A DNA stretch of 64,000 nucleotides from Weissella confusa (GCA_016466735.1 JAAOED010000007.1:1-64000); one strand, 5' to 3'; counted from the stretch's first letter, positions 23,202 through 32,434 are shown. Notes: a model not told the origin generated them from the sequence alone. Translations and numbers: made by a program.

Positions 23202-24887
23202 TTACATTTCCTTTGGCGCCTTAACACCCAACAAACGCAATGACTCAGTCAAGACTTGTGAAACAGCCGTAACCAAAACCAAACGTGCGTTCAATTGACC
23301 GTCGTCTGCCAAAATCTTTGAGTTAGCGTAGTACTTGTTGAACGTACGAGCCAAGTTCAAAGCGTACTTTGCGATAACTGATGGTTCGCGATCACGCCAT
23401 GCGCGACGAACAACATCGTTAAAGTCACCCAACAACTTTTCAGTCTCCCAAACGTTCTCATCAGTGATGACAACATCTGACAAATCAAGTTCAGGGTTAC
23501 CCGCCTTACGCAAGATTGATTGTGCACGGGCATTTGCGTATTGAACGTATGGACCAGTATCACCTTCGAAACGAACCACTTCTTCCAACTTAAAGTCGAA
23601 GTTTCCGATACGTTCGTTCATCAAGTCGTGGAACACAACGGCTCCCGTTCCAACTTCGTGAGCAACCAATTCCTTGTTTGCCAAAGTTGGGTTCTTCTCT
23701 TCGATTTGCTCCAAAGCCAATTCAACAGAATCCTTCAAAACATCCTTCAACAAGATAATGCGTCCTGAACGCGTTGAAAGCTTCTTACCATCAACCGTAA
23801 TCAAACCAAATGGGATGTGCTCAACATCGTCTGACCACTCGTAACCCATTTCCTTCAAAACAGCCTTCATTTGCAAGAAGTGCTCACGTTGCTCACCACC
23901 AACAACGTACAATGACTTGACGAAGTTGTAGTTCTTCTTACGGAAGATGGCGGCAGCCAAATCACGTGTCATGTACAAAGTGGCACCGTCAGTACGTTGA
24001 ATCATGGCAACGTTCAAGTTGTACTTATCCAAGTTAACAACTTGTGCACCTTGAGATTCAACCAACAAGCCTTCTTCCTTCAACGTGTCGATAACGCCGT
24101 CCATCTTGTCGTTGTAGAAAGCTTCACCGTTGAATGAGTCAAACTCGATATCCAATGTCTCGTAAAGCTCCATGAATTCCTTCAATGATTCTTCACGGAA
24201 CCATGACCACAATTGACGAGCTTCCTCATCACCGTCTTCCAACTTCTTGAACCAAGCGCGACCCTCATCATCCAATGCTGGGTTTTCCTTAGCTTCTTCG
24301 TGGAAACGCACGTAGTACTTAACCAACGTGTTGATTGGGTCAGCCTTAACTTCAGCTTCTGATCCCCACATCTTGTAGGCAACCATCAACTTACCGAATT
24401 GCGTACCCCAGTCACCCAAGTGGTTAATCTTGATTGGTTGGTAACCGTTGGCCTTTGAAATTTCAGCCAATGAGTTTCCGATAACCGTTGAACGCAAGTG
24501 ACCCATTGACATTGGCTTAGCAATGTTAGGTGATGACATGTCGATCGTTACGTGTCCTGCTTCACCATCCGTGTTGTGACCGTATTCTTGGTTTTCCAAG
24601 ATGGCGTGCAACACATCGGCACCAAAGTTTTCTTGGTTCAAGAAGAAGTTAACGTAAGGTCCGGCAGCTTCAACTTGCTTAAAGTTTGACGCATCGATTG
24701 CCTCAGCTACTTCAGCCGCAATTTGGTTAGGTGCCATGTGGCGTTCCTTTGCCAACAAGAACGTTGGAAAGGCAAAATCACCCATTGATGAATCCTTAGG
24801 CACTTCAACCTTTGACAAAATCGTTGCTTCATCTAGTTCAGGCACAACCGCAGCGACGGCTTGAGCCACTTGATTCTTGTAGTCCAT
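23202..24887 (-). CDS. argS: Arginyl-tRNA synthetase
   Basis: Charges tRNA-Arg. The 561-residue class I synthetase has the ArgS-specific N-terminal domain, the HIGH-like motif GHLRS in SPNIAKPMSMGHLRS, the KMSKS-equivalent KLSTRSG and the C-terminal anticodon-binding helical domain ending in RLLGVKAPKEM. Full length. It begins three bases after the stop codon of the DUF1292 gene, so the two form an operon. Confidence 0.96.
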   Translation of the reverse strand: MDYKNQVAQAVAAVVPELDEATILSKVEVPKDSSMGDFAFPTFLLAKERHMAPNQIAAEVAEAIDASNFKQVEAAGPYVNFFLNQENFGADVLHAILENQEYGHNTDGEAGHVTIDMSSPNIAKPMSMGHLRSTVIGNSLAEISKANGYQPIKINHLGDWGTQFGKLMVAYKMWGSEAEVKADPINTLVKYYVRFHEEAKENPALDDEGRAWFKKLEDGDEEARQLWSWFREESLKEFMELYETLDIEFDSFNGEAFYNDKMDGVIDTLKEEGLLVESQGAQVVNLDKYNLNVAMIQRTDGATLYMTRDLAAAIFRKKNYNFVKSLYVVGGEQREHFLQMKAVLKEMGYEWSDDVEHIPFGLITVDGKKLSTRSGRIILLKDVLKDSVELALEQIEEKNPTLANKELVAHEVGTGAVVFHDLMNERIGNFDFKLEEVVRFEGDTGPYVQYANARAQSILRKAGNPELDLSDVVITDENVWETEKLLGDFNDVVRRAWRDREPSVIAKYALNLARTFNKYYANSKILADDGQLNARLVLVTAVSQVLTESLRLLGVKAPKEM

Positions 24888-24890
24888 CGG

Positions 24891-25232
24891 TTACTCCTCT
24901 TCTTCCTCTTCTTCAGCATCGTCATCTTCAAGCTTGATGTCTTCAGGAATTTCTTCTTCTTCCTCTTCAGTTTCATCAGCCTTACGTGGTGCTGGGTTGT
25001 CCGTCTTCACCAAAATCTTAGTTTCTGACATGCGGACAACGGCGCGGTGGTTGTATTCGTTAACCGTCGCTGTATCTTCTGGGTCATTTTCCGTAATCAA
25101 GACCAACAATGAGTGCTCGTAAATCTTTTCAACGATACCCTTAAAGTCGTGTTCGAAGTTGGCAAACTTCTTACCTTCAACGAAGTCACCCAAATCGAAC
25201 TCTGACGTATTTTCTGCAGGTTCCTTAGCCAT
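24891..25232 (-). CDS. DUF1292 family protein
   Basis: A 113-residue protein with a small beta-rich domain (about 30-80, KDFKGIVEKIYEHSLLVLI region) followed by an extremely acidic tail of Glu/Asp runs. DUF1292 proteins are widespread in Firmicutes, usually next to yqgF-type genes; function is not established. The ATG at 25232 has AAGGGG upstream and is preferred over an earlier in-frame ATG. It is the first gene of the argS operon, an unusual placement. Confidence 0.8.
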   Translation of the reverse strand: MAKEPAENTSEFDLGDFVEGKKFANFEHDFKGIVEKIYEHSLLVLITENDPEDTATVNEYNHRAVVRMSETKILVKTDNPAPRKADETEEEEEEIPEDIKLEDDDAEEEEEEE

Positions 25233-25290
25233 GGCACTATCCCCTTTTAATCTCTGCACATTTAATGCATTTATTCACTGTTTTAAACAT

Positions 25291-25313
25291 AAAAAATCAC
25301 CGATACTATCGGC
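25291..25313 (-). terminator. Probable terminator of folC-rdgB-murE
   Basis: A short stem CCGAT/ATCGG with a 3-base loop followed closely on the minus strand by TGATTTTTTATG, 37 bases after the murE stop codon. The short stem makes it a weak call. Confidence 0.5.
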
Positions 25314-25349
25314 AATTCTGTATATTATACCAAATTTTATGATTAAAAA

Positions 25350-26876
25350 CTAGGCTTCCAATTCGTTAACAACACGTTGTGCAACTGCCCAGTCGTTTTC
25401 ATATGGTGTATCTACGCCACCAATCTTTTGGTATTCGTCCAATCCCTTAGCTGCCAACACAATCACGTCGTTTGGACCTGCTGCCTTAATCGCTTTGGTA
25501 ATGGCGATTGTACGGTCCATTTCGCGGTTAATCACCACATCCTTGTTAGTGATGGCCGCTTGAATTTCGTCTGCAATTGCATTTGGATCTTCGAATTGCG
25601 GATCATCACTGGTTAGGTAGACCACATCGGCTCCTTCACTGACTGCTTGGCCAATACCAGGGCGACGTGACACACCCTTGTTTCCAGGTGCACCAACCAC
25701 AATCGTCAACTTTTCGACCGTTTCGTTTTGACGAACAAAGTTCAACAAAGCAGCGATTGAGGCATAGTTATGCGCATAATCCACGTAAATGGTTCCGTGG
25801 TTAGCTGACGTCAACACTTGCATGCGACCAGGAATCTTAACAACTTCTAGTCCTTCACGCATGGCATCTGGGTCAGCACCCGTCAATCGGGCAGTAATCA
25901 TTGCTGCGACTGCATTCCCTTGGTTGAAGTCGCCTGGCATGTCCAAGTGGTATTCGCCGGCAATGCCTAGACGGTCAGCTTGTTGACCAGCTTGACGGAC
26001 CGCAAACGTGCTACCTTGCAAGTCAGCTTCAACCGTTTCGTAATAAACGTCAGCCTTTGGTGAATCCTCATCTTCGCGACCGTATAACCAAATACCATCT
26101 CGTGGCACAGCCATTTCAGCATGTTCAATCAATTCGCTAAAGTGATCTGAATCGGCGTTCAAGATGATTTGTTCTGAGTGATCGAACAACATCATCTTGT
26201 GTTCCAAATAATCCTCGAACGTTGGGTGTTCGTTTTCACCAACGTGATCTGGACTAATGTTCAAGAAAATCCCCACGTTATAACGCAAACCGTAAACACG
26301 TTCCATCTTGTAGGCTTGTGATGACACTTCCATTACCATGTGCGTCATACCGTTATCAACGGCTTCACGCATCCAACGGAACAGGTCTAATGACTCGGGC
26401 GTCGTCAAGTGCGCGCGATAGTGGAACTTTGGGTCTGCCCCTGTAATCACTTGCAACGTTGATGACAACGCAACCTTGTCGTTCGTTGCGACACGTAGCA
26501 TTTCGTAGGCCATGTACGTTGCAGATGTCTTACCCTTGGTACCTGTGATACCAATCAAGGCAAGGTCGTTTTGTGGATAGCCGTAAAACGCCATACTCAA
26601 AATACTCATGGCCGCTGGCACATCATCAACCACCCACGTTGGTAGCGTTGTGTCGTGGACAAAAGTTTCTGGTGCGACCAACGCTTTAACACCCTTTTGG
26701 ATGGCGTCAGTCAAATATTCAGCCTTAAAACGTCCCTTAATAAAGAGCAACGTTTCAGGTTCAACATCATTTGAATTATAGGCTAAATGCTTGACCTCAC
26801 CATCAAAGTCCGGCGCTGAAATCAATAAATCTTGATCGGCCAACAACTCAGTAATTTGTTGTGCTGTGAGTTCCAT
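25350..26876 (-). CDS. murE: UDP-N-acetylmuramyl-tripeptide synthetase, probably L-lysine-adding
   Basis: Adds the third amino acid to UDP-MurNAc-L-Ala-D-Glu in the cytoplasm. The 508-residue Mur ligase has the ATP motif GTKGKTS (112-118) and a C-terminal substrate loop reading SDDPQ where meso-diaminopimelate enzymes have DNPR, which points to lysine as the substrate and so to a lysine-type peptidoglycan. GAGGAG precedes the ATG. It lies 36 bases after rdgB in the folC-rdgB-murE operon. Confidence 0.92.
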   Translation of the reverse strand: MELTAQQITELLADQDLLISAPDFDGEVKHLAYNSNDVEPETLLFIKGRFKAEYLTDAIQKGVKALVAPETFVHDTTLPTWVVDDVPAAMSILSMAFYGYPQNDLALIGITGTKGKTSATYMAYEMLRVATNDKVALSSTLQVITGADPKFHYRAHLTTPESLDLFRWMREAVDNGMTHMVMEVSSQAYKMERVYGLRYNVGIFLNISPDHVGENEHPTFEDYLEHKMMLFDHSEQIILNADSDHFSELIEHAEMAVPRDGIWLYGREDEDSPKADVYYETVEADLQGSTFAVRQAGQQADRLGIAGEYHLDMPGDFNQGNAVAAMITARLTGADPDAMREGLEVVKIPGRMQVLTSANHGTIYVDYAHNYASIAALLNFVRQNETVEKLTIVVGAPGNKGVSRRPGIGQAVSEGADVVYLTSDDPQFEDPNAIADEIQAAITNKDVVINREMDRTIAITKAIKAAGPNDVIVLAAKGLDEYQKIGGVDTPYENDWAVAQRVVNELEA

Positions 26877-26912
26877 TTATCCTATCTCTCCTCTTCATTA
26901 TCTATCTATATA

Positions 26913-27518
26913 TTATTGCCATTCACCAGCTGCTTTAAGCTGTTGCAAAATCATGATGGCAGCGCGACCACGGTGTGCATAATGAACACGCTCTGGCATG
27001 TCGATTTCTGACAACGTCATACCATTTTCTGTAACCATTAATTCATCCAAGCCGTTGCGACCACCGCGCGGTTCAGTTGCTAACGTGATACCCCCACGTG
27101 CTTGACTGAAATACGTCTCGCCTGATGGTGCAATGACGACAAAATCGGCTTGCAAATAAGCAGTTCGGTCAGCATCATCTGGCAACTGCGCTAATACATA
27201 CGCGTTAATTTCCGCATCCCCACGTAATTGGTGCGCCTGAAACTCGCGCATCGTTGTCACACCAAAATGATCCGGAATCGCTGGTACAAACAACGCTGAA
27301 TCATCTGCCAAAATGTATTCATCTGGCAAAATCTCATGGATTGTTTGGGCCTTTACGCGTGCGTTTTGAGCCATATCATCAGTGGTCTCATCTGGAAATG
27401 TGATTTGCTCATGTAGGTCACGATAATTAATCGCTTCAACACCCAAAACCGCCAGATAATCAACTATTTCTGCTGTCTTATGTGAATTGTTCGAGGCAAT
27501 TACCAATCGCTTTAACAT
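26913..27518 (-). CDS. rdgB: Non-canonical purine NTP pyrophosphatase (RdgB/HAM1)
   Basis: A 201-residue house-cleaning enzyme that hydrolyses dITP/XTP to the monophosphates. The family's N-terminal nucleotide motif is ASNNSHKTAEI, followed by the acidic metal site in ILADDSALFVPAI and a C-terminal HRGRA motif. The N-terminus has SHK rather than the more usual NxxK spacing with Asn-Asn intact. It starts three bases after folC and is followed by murE, so it is in the same operon. Confidence 0.88.
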   Translation of the reverse strand: MLKRLVIASNNSHKTAEIVDYLAVLGVEAINYRDLHEQITFPDETTDDMAQNARVKAQTIHEILPDEYILADDSALFVPAIPDHFGVTTMREFQAHQLRGDAEINAYVLAQLPDDADRTAYLQADFVVIAPSGETYFSQARGGITLATEPRGGRNGLDELMVTENGMTLSEIDMPERVHYAHRGRAAIMILQQLKAAGEWQ

Positions 27519-27521
27519 GTC

Positions 27522-28817
27522 TTACATCCCTTCAGATTCAATCGCGCGTAGTGTGTAGAATGAACCGGTAACCAGAATCAAGGCTTCTGACGATTCACGA
27601 ACACGACGCGCCAACGTAATCGCGGCACTCGGATCGTCCGCGATTTCAACGTCAACGTTACTCATCATCACAATCTTAGCGGCCAGTTCATCAGCTGACA
27701 TGGCACGATCAGAGTCAGGCGTAACAGCAATCACCGTATCGACGTGTGGTAATAATTCTTCCAACATATCGTGGTAGTTCTTACCCTTTAGCAAGCCCAA
27801 AACAACGACCGGCTTAAATGGCAAGTGCCATGAACGAATTGACGCAACCAAACTGATAATACCGTCTGGGTTGTGCGCACCATCATACAAAATGTTGCGT
27901 TCCGCATCAAATTCCATACGGCCTTGAATCTTAACGTGGGCCAACGCTTCAGCGACGTCCACATCCTTGATTTCAAAGCCACGACTCTTAAGGACCGTGA
28001 CAATTTGCAAAACCGTACTCAAATTATTCGCTTGGTACGCACCAGTCAATGACAACTTCAAACCTTCGAATTGATCAGCATTCAAGACCAAGCCACTTGG
28101 TGATGATTGCACAATCGTAATTACTGGCTTAGGGTTTGGATTCCAAATTGCGCCCACTTCTTCTGCCTTATCGTGCAACAAGTGGTACACTTCAATATCT
28201 TGGCCTGGGTAATTGACGATACTTGCACCTGGCTTGATTGCACCAGCTTTGTCTTGCGCAATTTCAAGCAGGTCGTTACCCAACAAACCAACGTGGTCAT
28301 ATGAAATCTTGGTAAAGGCCACGACCAATGGCTTTTCAATCACATTGGTTGCATCACGCAAACCACCCACACCAGCTTCAAGAATGACAAAATCCATTTC
28401 TTTACGGGCAAAGTAATCCAAGGCCACGAGTGTCCACCACTCAAACTTAGATAACGTATCTTCATCTCCGCCGTGTGCTGTGACTTCTTCTAGGACGCGC
28501 TTATAGCTGCTGACAAAATCAGCTTCACTAATCATCTCGCCGTTAGTTGTGATGACTTCACGATCATTCAAAATTGCTGGCGTTGAAAAATGTCCAACCT
28601 TGTACCCTGCTGTAACCAAAATTTTGGCCAACATCACACCAGTTGAACCCTTACCATTCGTTCCGACGATGTGAATCACACGCAGCTTGCTTTCAGGATG
28701 TCCCATCCAGCGCAAAATTTCTTGCAACATGCCAACGCGATTACCTGCTTCTGGTCGAACTCGCCAGGGACCGTCCATCTTCTTTGTAATCTGTTGATAA
28801 GTCTCAGCTGTACCCAT
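27522..28817 (-). CDS. folC: Folylpolyglutamate synthase / dihydrofolate synthase
   Basis: Adds glutamate to folates (and to dihydropteroate where that activity is present). The 431-residue Mur-ligase-like enzyme has the ATP motif VGTNGKGSTG (50-59) and the C-terminal substrate region ILYDGAHNPDG. Full length for the family. The ATG has AGGG upstream. First gene of folC-rdgB-murE; a -35 TTGTAC and a TATATA -10-like box lie just upstream. Confidence 0.93.
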   Translation of the reverse strand: MGTAETYQQITKKMDGPWRVRPEAGNRVGMLQEILRWMGHPESKLRVIHIVGTNGKGSTGVMLAKILVTAGYKVGHFSTPAILNDREVITTNGEMISEADFVSSYKRVLEEVTAHGGDEDTLSKFEWWTLVALDYFARKEMDFVILEAGVGGLRDATNVIEKPLVVAFTKISYDHVGLLGNDLLEIAQDKAGAIKPGASIVNYPGQDIEVYHLLHDKAEEVGAIWNPNPKPVITIVQSSPSGLVLNADQFEGLKLSLTGAYQANNLSTVLQIVTVLKSRGFEIKDVDVAEALAHVKIQGRMEFDAERNILYDGAHNPDGIISLVASIRSWHLPFKPVVVLGLLKGKNYHDMLEELLPHVDTVIAVTPDSDRAMSADELAAKIVMMSNVDVEIADDPSAAITLARRVRESSEALILVTGSFYTLRAIESEGM

Positions 28818-29139
28818 ATTTCCCTGTCCTTACTATATATAGTAGCTTTTGAAGTGTACAAACACACATTACGTGTTGGCTTTCGCTATAATAATGCCAA
28901 CAAACTCGCTTTTCTAATGGTTAATTCTACCATATAAAGCGACCCACGGAACAATTGGACGAATCTTTTCTGAGATTGTCCTTCTAAACAAGCAATGTTC
29001 GGATATATAAAACATGTTATTTATTTCATATATAATATGATGACTTTTTCATTTGTCATTCCGGACGAAAACTGTTACATTGTTACTCGTTATTCTATTT
29101 TTACTTTGAATAAGTAAGTATGCATGAAAGGAATGGCAT
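28818..29139. other. Divergent control region between folC and mntBCA
   Basis: This 322-base gap holds no gene. On the folC side, -35 TTGTAC, 16-base spacer and TATATA lead into the gene, and a perfect 7-bp inverted repeat (TGTTGGC 28874-28880, GCCAACA 28896-28902) lies just upstream. On the mntBCA side a TATAAT (29031-29036) without a clear -35 and the palindrome at 29101-29117 are visible. Confidence 0.6.
29101..29117 (+). promoter_or_regulatory. Candidate operator of mntBCA
   Basis: TTACTT-TGAAT-AAGTAA, perfect 6-bp arms around five bases, ends 22 bases before the mntB start and just upstream of its GAAAGGA site. The position fits a repressor site for a metal-sensing regulator such as MntR; the regulator gene is not in the window. 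Confidence 0.45.
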
Positions 29140-29889
29140 ATGTTAAGCGTTGAACACTTGACGGTTGGCTATGAATACGGACCTGTTTTCACAGATTTGT
29201 CCCTTTCTTTTAATCCGAATGAGCTTATCGGTATTATCGGCCCTAATGGTGCTGGTAAGTCGACGCTCATCAAAGCGATTCTAGGAATTATTCAACCAAC
29301 CGCCGGCACAATCACTTATGACGAATCGCCCGTTACCGGCCGTGTTCGTCGCGATAAGTTCGCCTACGTTCCCCAACGAAGCGACCTGGACTTAGATTTT
29401 CCAGTGAACGTTTTCGATTTGGTGATGATGGGCGTCCTATCGCAAATCTCTCGTTGGCATTCGGTCGGTAAAGCTGAAGAATCAATTGTTCAAAATGCCC
29501 TCGAGAAAATGGACATTGCCCACTTGGCTAATCGTTCGCTAAATGAACTTTCCGGTGGGCAGCGTCAACGTGCCTTGGTAGCCCGTGCACTTGTACAAGA
29601 TGCAGATGTCTACCTATTAGATGAGCCGTTCGTTGGTATCGATGTGGCCTCTGAAGCACAAATTATGGATGCGTTACGTGATTTACGTGATGCAGGCAAG
29701 ACAATCATCATTGTGCACCATGACTTGAGTAAGGTTGCAAACTACTTTGATTCAGTCATTCTGCTCAACCACGGTCTGCTCCGTCAAGGAAAGCCCGAAG
29801 ATGTGATGGATGCCGCCACTTTGTCCGAAGCCTATGGTGATCACTTAATTATCATGGATCGTCATAATCACATCGTACAGGGAGGTTAA
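29140..29889 (+). CDS. mntB: Manganese ABC transporter, ATP-binding protein
   Basis: A 249-residue ABC ATPase of the metal (Mn/Zn/Fe chelate) uptake family with Walker A GPNGAGKST (about 35-43), signature LSGGQRQRA, Walker B VYLLDEPF and the switch His in IIVHHDLS. It powers import through the MntC permease next to it. AAAGGA precedes the ATG. First gene of a three-gene plus-strand operon; metal assigned from the binding protein. Confidence 0.9.
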   Translation: MLSVEHLTVGYEYGPVFTDLSLSFNPNELIGIIGPNGAGKSTLIKAILGIIQPTAGTITYDESPVTGRVRRDKFAYVPQRSDLDLDFPVNVFDLVMMGVLSQISRWHSVGKAEESIVQNALEKMDIAHLANRSLNELSGGQRQRALVARALVQDADVYLLDEPFVGIDVASEAQIMDALRDLRDAGKTIIIVHHDLSKVANYFDSVILLNHGLLRQGKPEDVMDAATLSEAYGDHLIIMDRHNHIVQGG

Positions 29890-29890
29890 C

Positions 29891-30739
29891 ATGTCTGCGT
29901 TTATGAATTTCTTTCACGCACTCGGCGAATATACCTTTCTCCAAAACGCGCTGATTGCCGGCGCCATGATTGGTCTAATCGCTGGTATTATCGGTGCGTT
30001 CAGTATCTTGCAAGGTACCGCTTTGATTGGTGACGCGATGTCCCACGCGGTGTTGCCTGGAATCGCCATCGCAGCATTGATGGGCATTCCCTACTACTGG
30101 GGTGCTGGTGTGTTCGGCTTACTAGCCGCATTAGTGATTAACTTCATTTCTGAACACACACCATTGAAAACGGATGCTGCAATTGGTTTAACGTTCAGTA
30201 CCTTCTTTGCTTTAGGAACCATCATTATGACGGCCGGGCATTCAACAACCAAGCTAACCGATATTCTATTTGGAAATATTTTGGCCGTTTCAAGCGGTGA
30301 TTTGATTTCTAGTTTGGTGATTGGCTTGATTGTTATTGCGGTTGTGACGACTTTCTATCGCGAATTGTACTTAACAACATTTGATCGTTCATACGCCCAA
30401 GCACAAGGGATTCGCGCTAATCTATTCCGCAATATCTTAGTGGTCTTGATTACGTTGGTTATCATCGTTGCTTTGCGCGCGGTTGGCGTCATCTTGGTGA
30501 CAGCATTGCTCATCACCCCCGCTGCCAGCGCACGATTGGTGGTTAAGCGATTCCAACCAATGATTTGGCTATCATCATTCTTCGGTTTGATAAGCGCCTT
30601 TGTTGGGTTGTTCCTCAGTTATACCTTTGACTGGCCATCTGGTCCAGCCATCGTTGTAACGGGTGCGGTTATTTTTATTATTTCGTTTTTGATTCACTTG
30701 GTTACGCGTCGTCGCATGCATGACCAAGCTACTAAATAG
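29891..30739 (+). CDS. mntC: Manganese ABC transporter, permease
   Basis: A 282-residue ABC-3 family permease with eight or nine hydrophobic helices and the family's conserved GDAMSHAVLPGIA and RAVGVILVTALLITPAA segments. It forms the membrane channel of the metal importer. Its GGAGG site overlaps the end of mntB and the genes are separated by one base, indicating tight coupling. Confidence 0.92.
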   Translation: MSAFMNFFHALGEYTFLQNALIAGAMIGLIAGIIGAFSILQGTALIGDAMSHAVLPGIAIAALMGIPYYWGAGVFGLLAALVINFISEHTPLKTDAAIGLTFSTFFALGTIIMTAGHSTTKLTDILFGNILAVSSGDLISSLVIGLIVIAVVTTFYRELYLTTFDRSYAQAQGIRANLFRNILVVLITLVIIVALRAVGVILVTALLITPAASARLVVKRFQPMIWLSSFFGLISAFVGLFLSYTFDWPSGPAIVVTGAVIFIISFLIHLVTRRRMHDQATK

Positions 30740-30749
30740 GAGTTTTATT

Positions 30750-31700
30750 ATGAAGCGAGTTATTGGGATTATTGTTGCTATCGCTGTTATTGCTGGTGTT
30801 GTCTTTGGGTTGACGCACCGCAATTCAGCTTCTGATGGTCGTTCAAGCGACGGTCGTTTGAATGTTGTTTCTTCATTTTCAATCATTAACGAAATTAGCC
30901 AAGAAGTTGGTGGTAAGTACGTTAATGCACACACGATTACGGCGATTGGCGCTGATCAACACGATTACGACCCTACGCCTACTGACGTTAAGCGTACGCA
31001 AGACGCAGCTGTTGTCTTTGCAAACGGTTTGAACCTTGAAAAAGGTGGTTCAGGCTGGTTTGACAAGTTGATGAAGACAACTGACAAGCACTACGGTAAG
31101 CAAATTTTCAACGTGACTGACGGCATCGACACAATCAAGTTGACGACGGCCGGTGTTGCTGGTCAAGATAACCCTCACGCTTGGAACGGTATCTTGGAAG
31201 GTAAGACTTACGCTGCTAACATTGCTAAGGTGCTTGAAAAGAAGGATCCTGAGCACAAGGCTTACTACGCAAAGCGCGCTGCTGCTTATGAAGCTAAGCT
31301 GCAAAAGCTTTACGAGAAGTGGGACGCTAAGTTCTCTGCCCTACCTGCTGATGACAAGAAGTTGGTAACGCAAGAAGGTGCCATGGCATACTTCGCTCGT
31401 GACTTTGGTTTGAAGCCATACTTCATTTGGGAAATTGATACCGAATCAAACGGTACGCCTTCACAAATTCGCACGCTAGTTGAGGCGTTGCAAGGTGAAA
31501 AGGTACCTGCAACCTTCGTTGAGCAAGGTGAATCAGACAAGCCAATGAAGACGGTTATTTCACAAATCGACTCACACATTGCTGGTGAGTTGTGGACGGA
31601 CTCAGTTTCAAAGAAGTCTGGTGTTGTGCCAACTTACTACGATTTGTTGAACCACAATGCTGAGACAATCTACAACGGATTGACTGGTAACGATAAGTAA
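30750..31700 (+). CDS. mntA: Manganese-type metal-binding protein without lipobox
   Basis: A 316-residue cluster A-I substrate-binding protein. The metal ligands align as H71 (DQHDYDP), H143 (NPHAW), E209 (TQEG) and D284 (WTDS), the set used by manganese/iron binders such as PsaA; zinc binders have His at the third place and a His-rich loop, absent here. The N-terminal hydrophobic segment (4-21) has no lipobox and the protein has no cysteine at all, so it is not a classic lipoprotein; it may stay anchored by the uncleaved helix. TAGGAG precedes the ATG at 30750. Confidence 0.87.
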   Translation: MKRVIGIIVAIAVIAGVVFGLTHRNSASDGRSSDGRLNVVSSFSIINEISQEVGGKYVNAHTITAIGADQHDYDPTPTDVKRTQDAAVVFANGLNLEKGGSGWFDKLMKTTDKHYGKQIFNVTDGIDTIKLTTAGVAGQDNPHAWNGILEGKTYAANIAKVLEKKDPEHKAYYAKRAAAYEAKLQKLYEKWDAKFSALPADDKKLVTQEGAMAYFARDFGLKPYFIWEIDTESNGTPSQIRTLVEALQGEKVPATFVEQGESDKPMKTVISQIDSHIAGELWTDSVSKKSGVVPTYYDLLNHNAETIYNGLTGNDK

Positions 31701-31706
31701 AAAATT

Positions 31707-31746
31707 AACGCCTTGGATGTCATTTTTCGACGTCCAAGGCGTTTTT
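31707..31746 (+). terminator. Terminator of mntBCA, usable on both strands
   Basis: A 15-bp stem with one wobble (31707-31721 with 31730-31744) followed by TTTT on the plus strand and by AATTTTTT on the minus strand. It ends the metal operon and could also stop minus-strand RNA running out of the yjbR gene through repeat R3. Confidence 0.85.
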
Positions 31747-31767
31747 AGTTTGTAGTGTGTAGTTAGT

Positions 31768-32009
31768 GTCGTCGCTTGCGCGCCGAGGCATGGTGGGCGG
31801 TTGGGCTGGCGTTGCTCCGTCCTACAATATAAGCTGGTGGCGACGGAGTCCCGGTCTCACTAAGCCTCAGCGTGTTTCTGCGCCTGCCGGCTTGAAATCC
31901 ACTGCTGCTAAGTGATTCCTGGTGCTCCTGTCCTCGCTTGGTCACCGGCTAATATCGCAGGAGCTCCGCACCACCAGCCCAACCACCCACCATGCCAGCA
32001 GCCAAGATA
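31768..32009 (-). repeat. Long-hairpin repeat element, copy R3 (242 bp)
   Basis: Same length and orientation as R1 (6533-6774). Arms 31788-31839 and 31943-31995 pair; compared with R1 at least three arm positions have changed on both sides so that pairing is kept (for example GGGG-TGG became GGGC-TGG and CCACCCC became CCAGCCC). Inner blocks such as TCTCACTAAGCCTCAGCG and ATCCACTGCTGCTAAGTGA are identical. It lies 30 bases after the yjbR stop codon, so it would form the 3' part of that minus-strand transcript. Confidence 0.85.
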
Positions 32010-32038
32010 ATCCACGTTAGCTTGATAGTCATTCAGGG

Positions 32039-32428
32039 TTATAGCTGTCCCAGATCAATTCGCAATTGCAATTCAGCTTGTTGCTTCTTAGTCATCTTCT
32101 TAACAACCAAATCATAGGAAGCATGAATCAGTTTCTTGATCCCTTCATCAGGAAATTCGTTTTTATCTACAACAATACTATTCCAGTGCTGCTTGTTCAT
32201 GTGGTAACCCGGAATGATGAATGGAAACTGTTCGCGCAACTCGGTATTGATGTATGGATCATTCTTTAGCGTGATGACATTGTCATGCACAATGCCAAAC
32301 ATCTTGCCCATGATATCGAAATAATAAGTTTCCCAATCATCACGCCAATAGGCTTTGGCCCCTGGCAATGAGTTTGCATACGCGATTGCCATTTCTTGTA
32401 AAGGTTGGATTTTATCTTTTTTGTTCAT
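32039..32428 (-). CDS. MmcQ/YjbR family protein
   Basis: A 129-residue protein of the MmcQ/YjbR (CyaY-like fold) family, recognisable from the pattern around FGIVHDNVITLKNDPY, PGYHMNKQHWNSIVVD and a C-terminal helical ASYDLVVKKM segment. Proposed DNA-binding or general role; function not established. It starts six bases after the HepT-like toxin gene, so it may be expressed with the toxin-antitoxin pair. Confidence 0.82.
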   Translation of the reverse strand: MNKKDKIQPLQEMAIAYANSLPGAKAYWRDDWETYYFDIMGKMFGIVHDNVITLKNDPYINTELREQFPFIIPGYHMNKQHWNSIVVDKNEFPDEGIKKLIHASYDLVVKKMTKKQQAELQLRIDLGQL

Positions 32429-32434
32429 AGTCCA

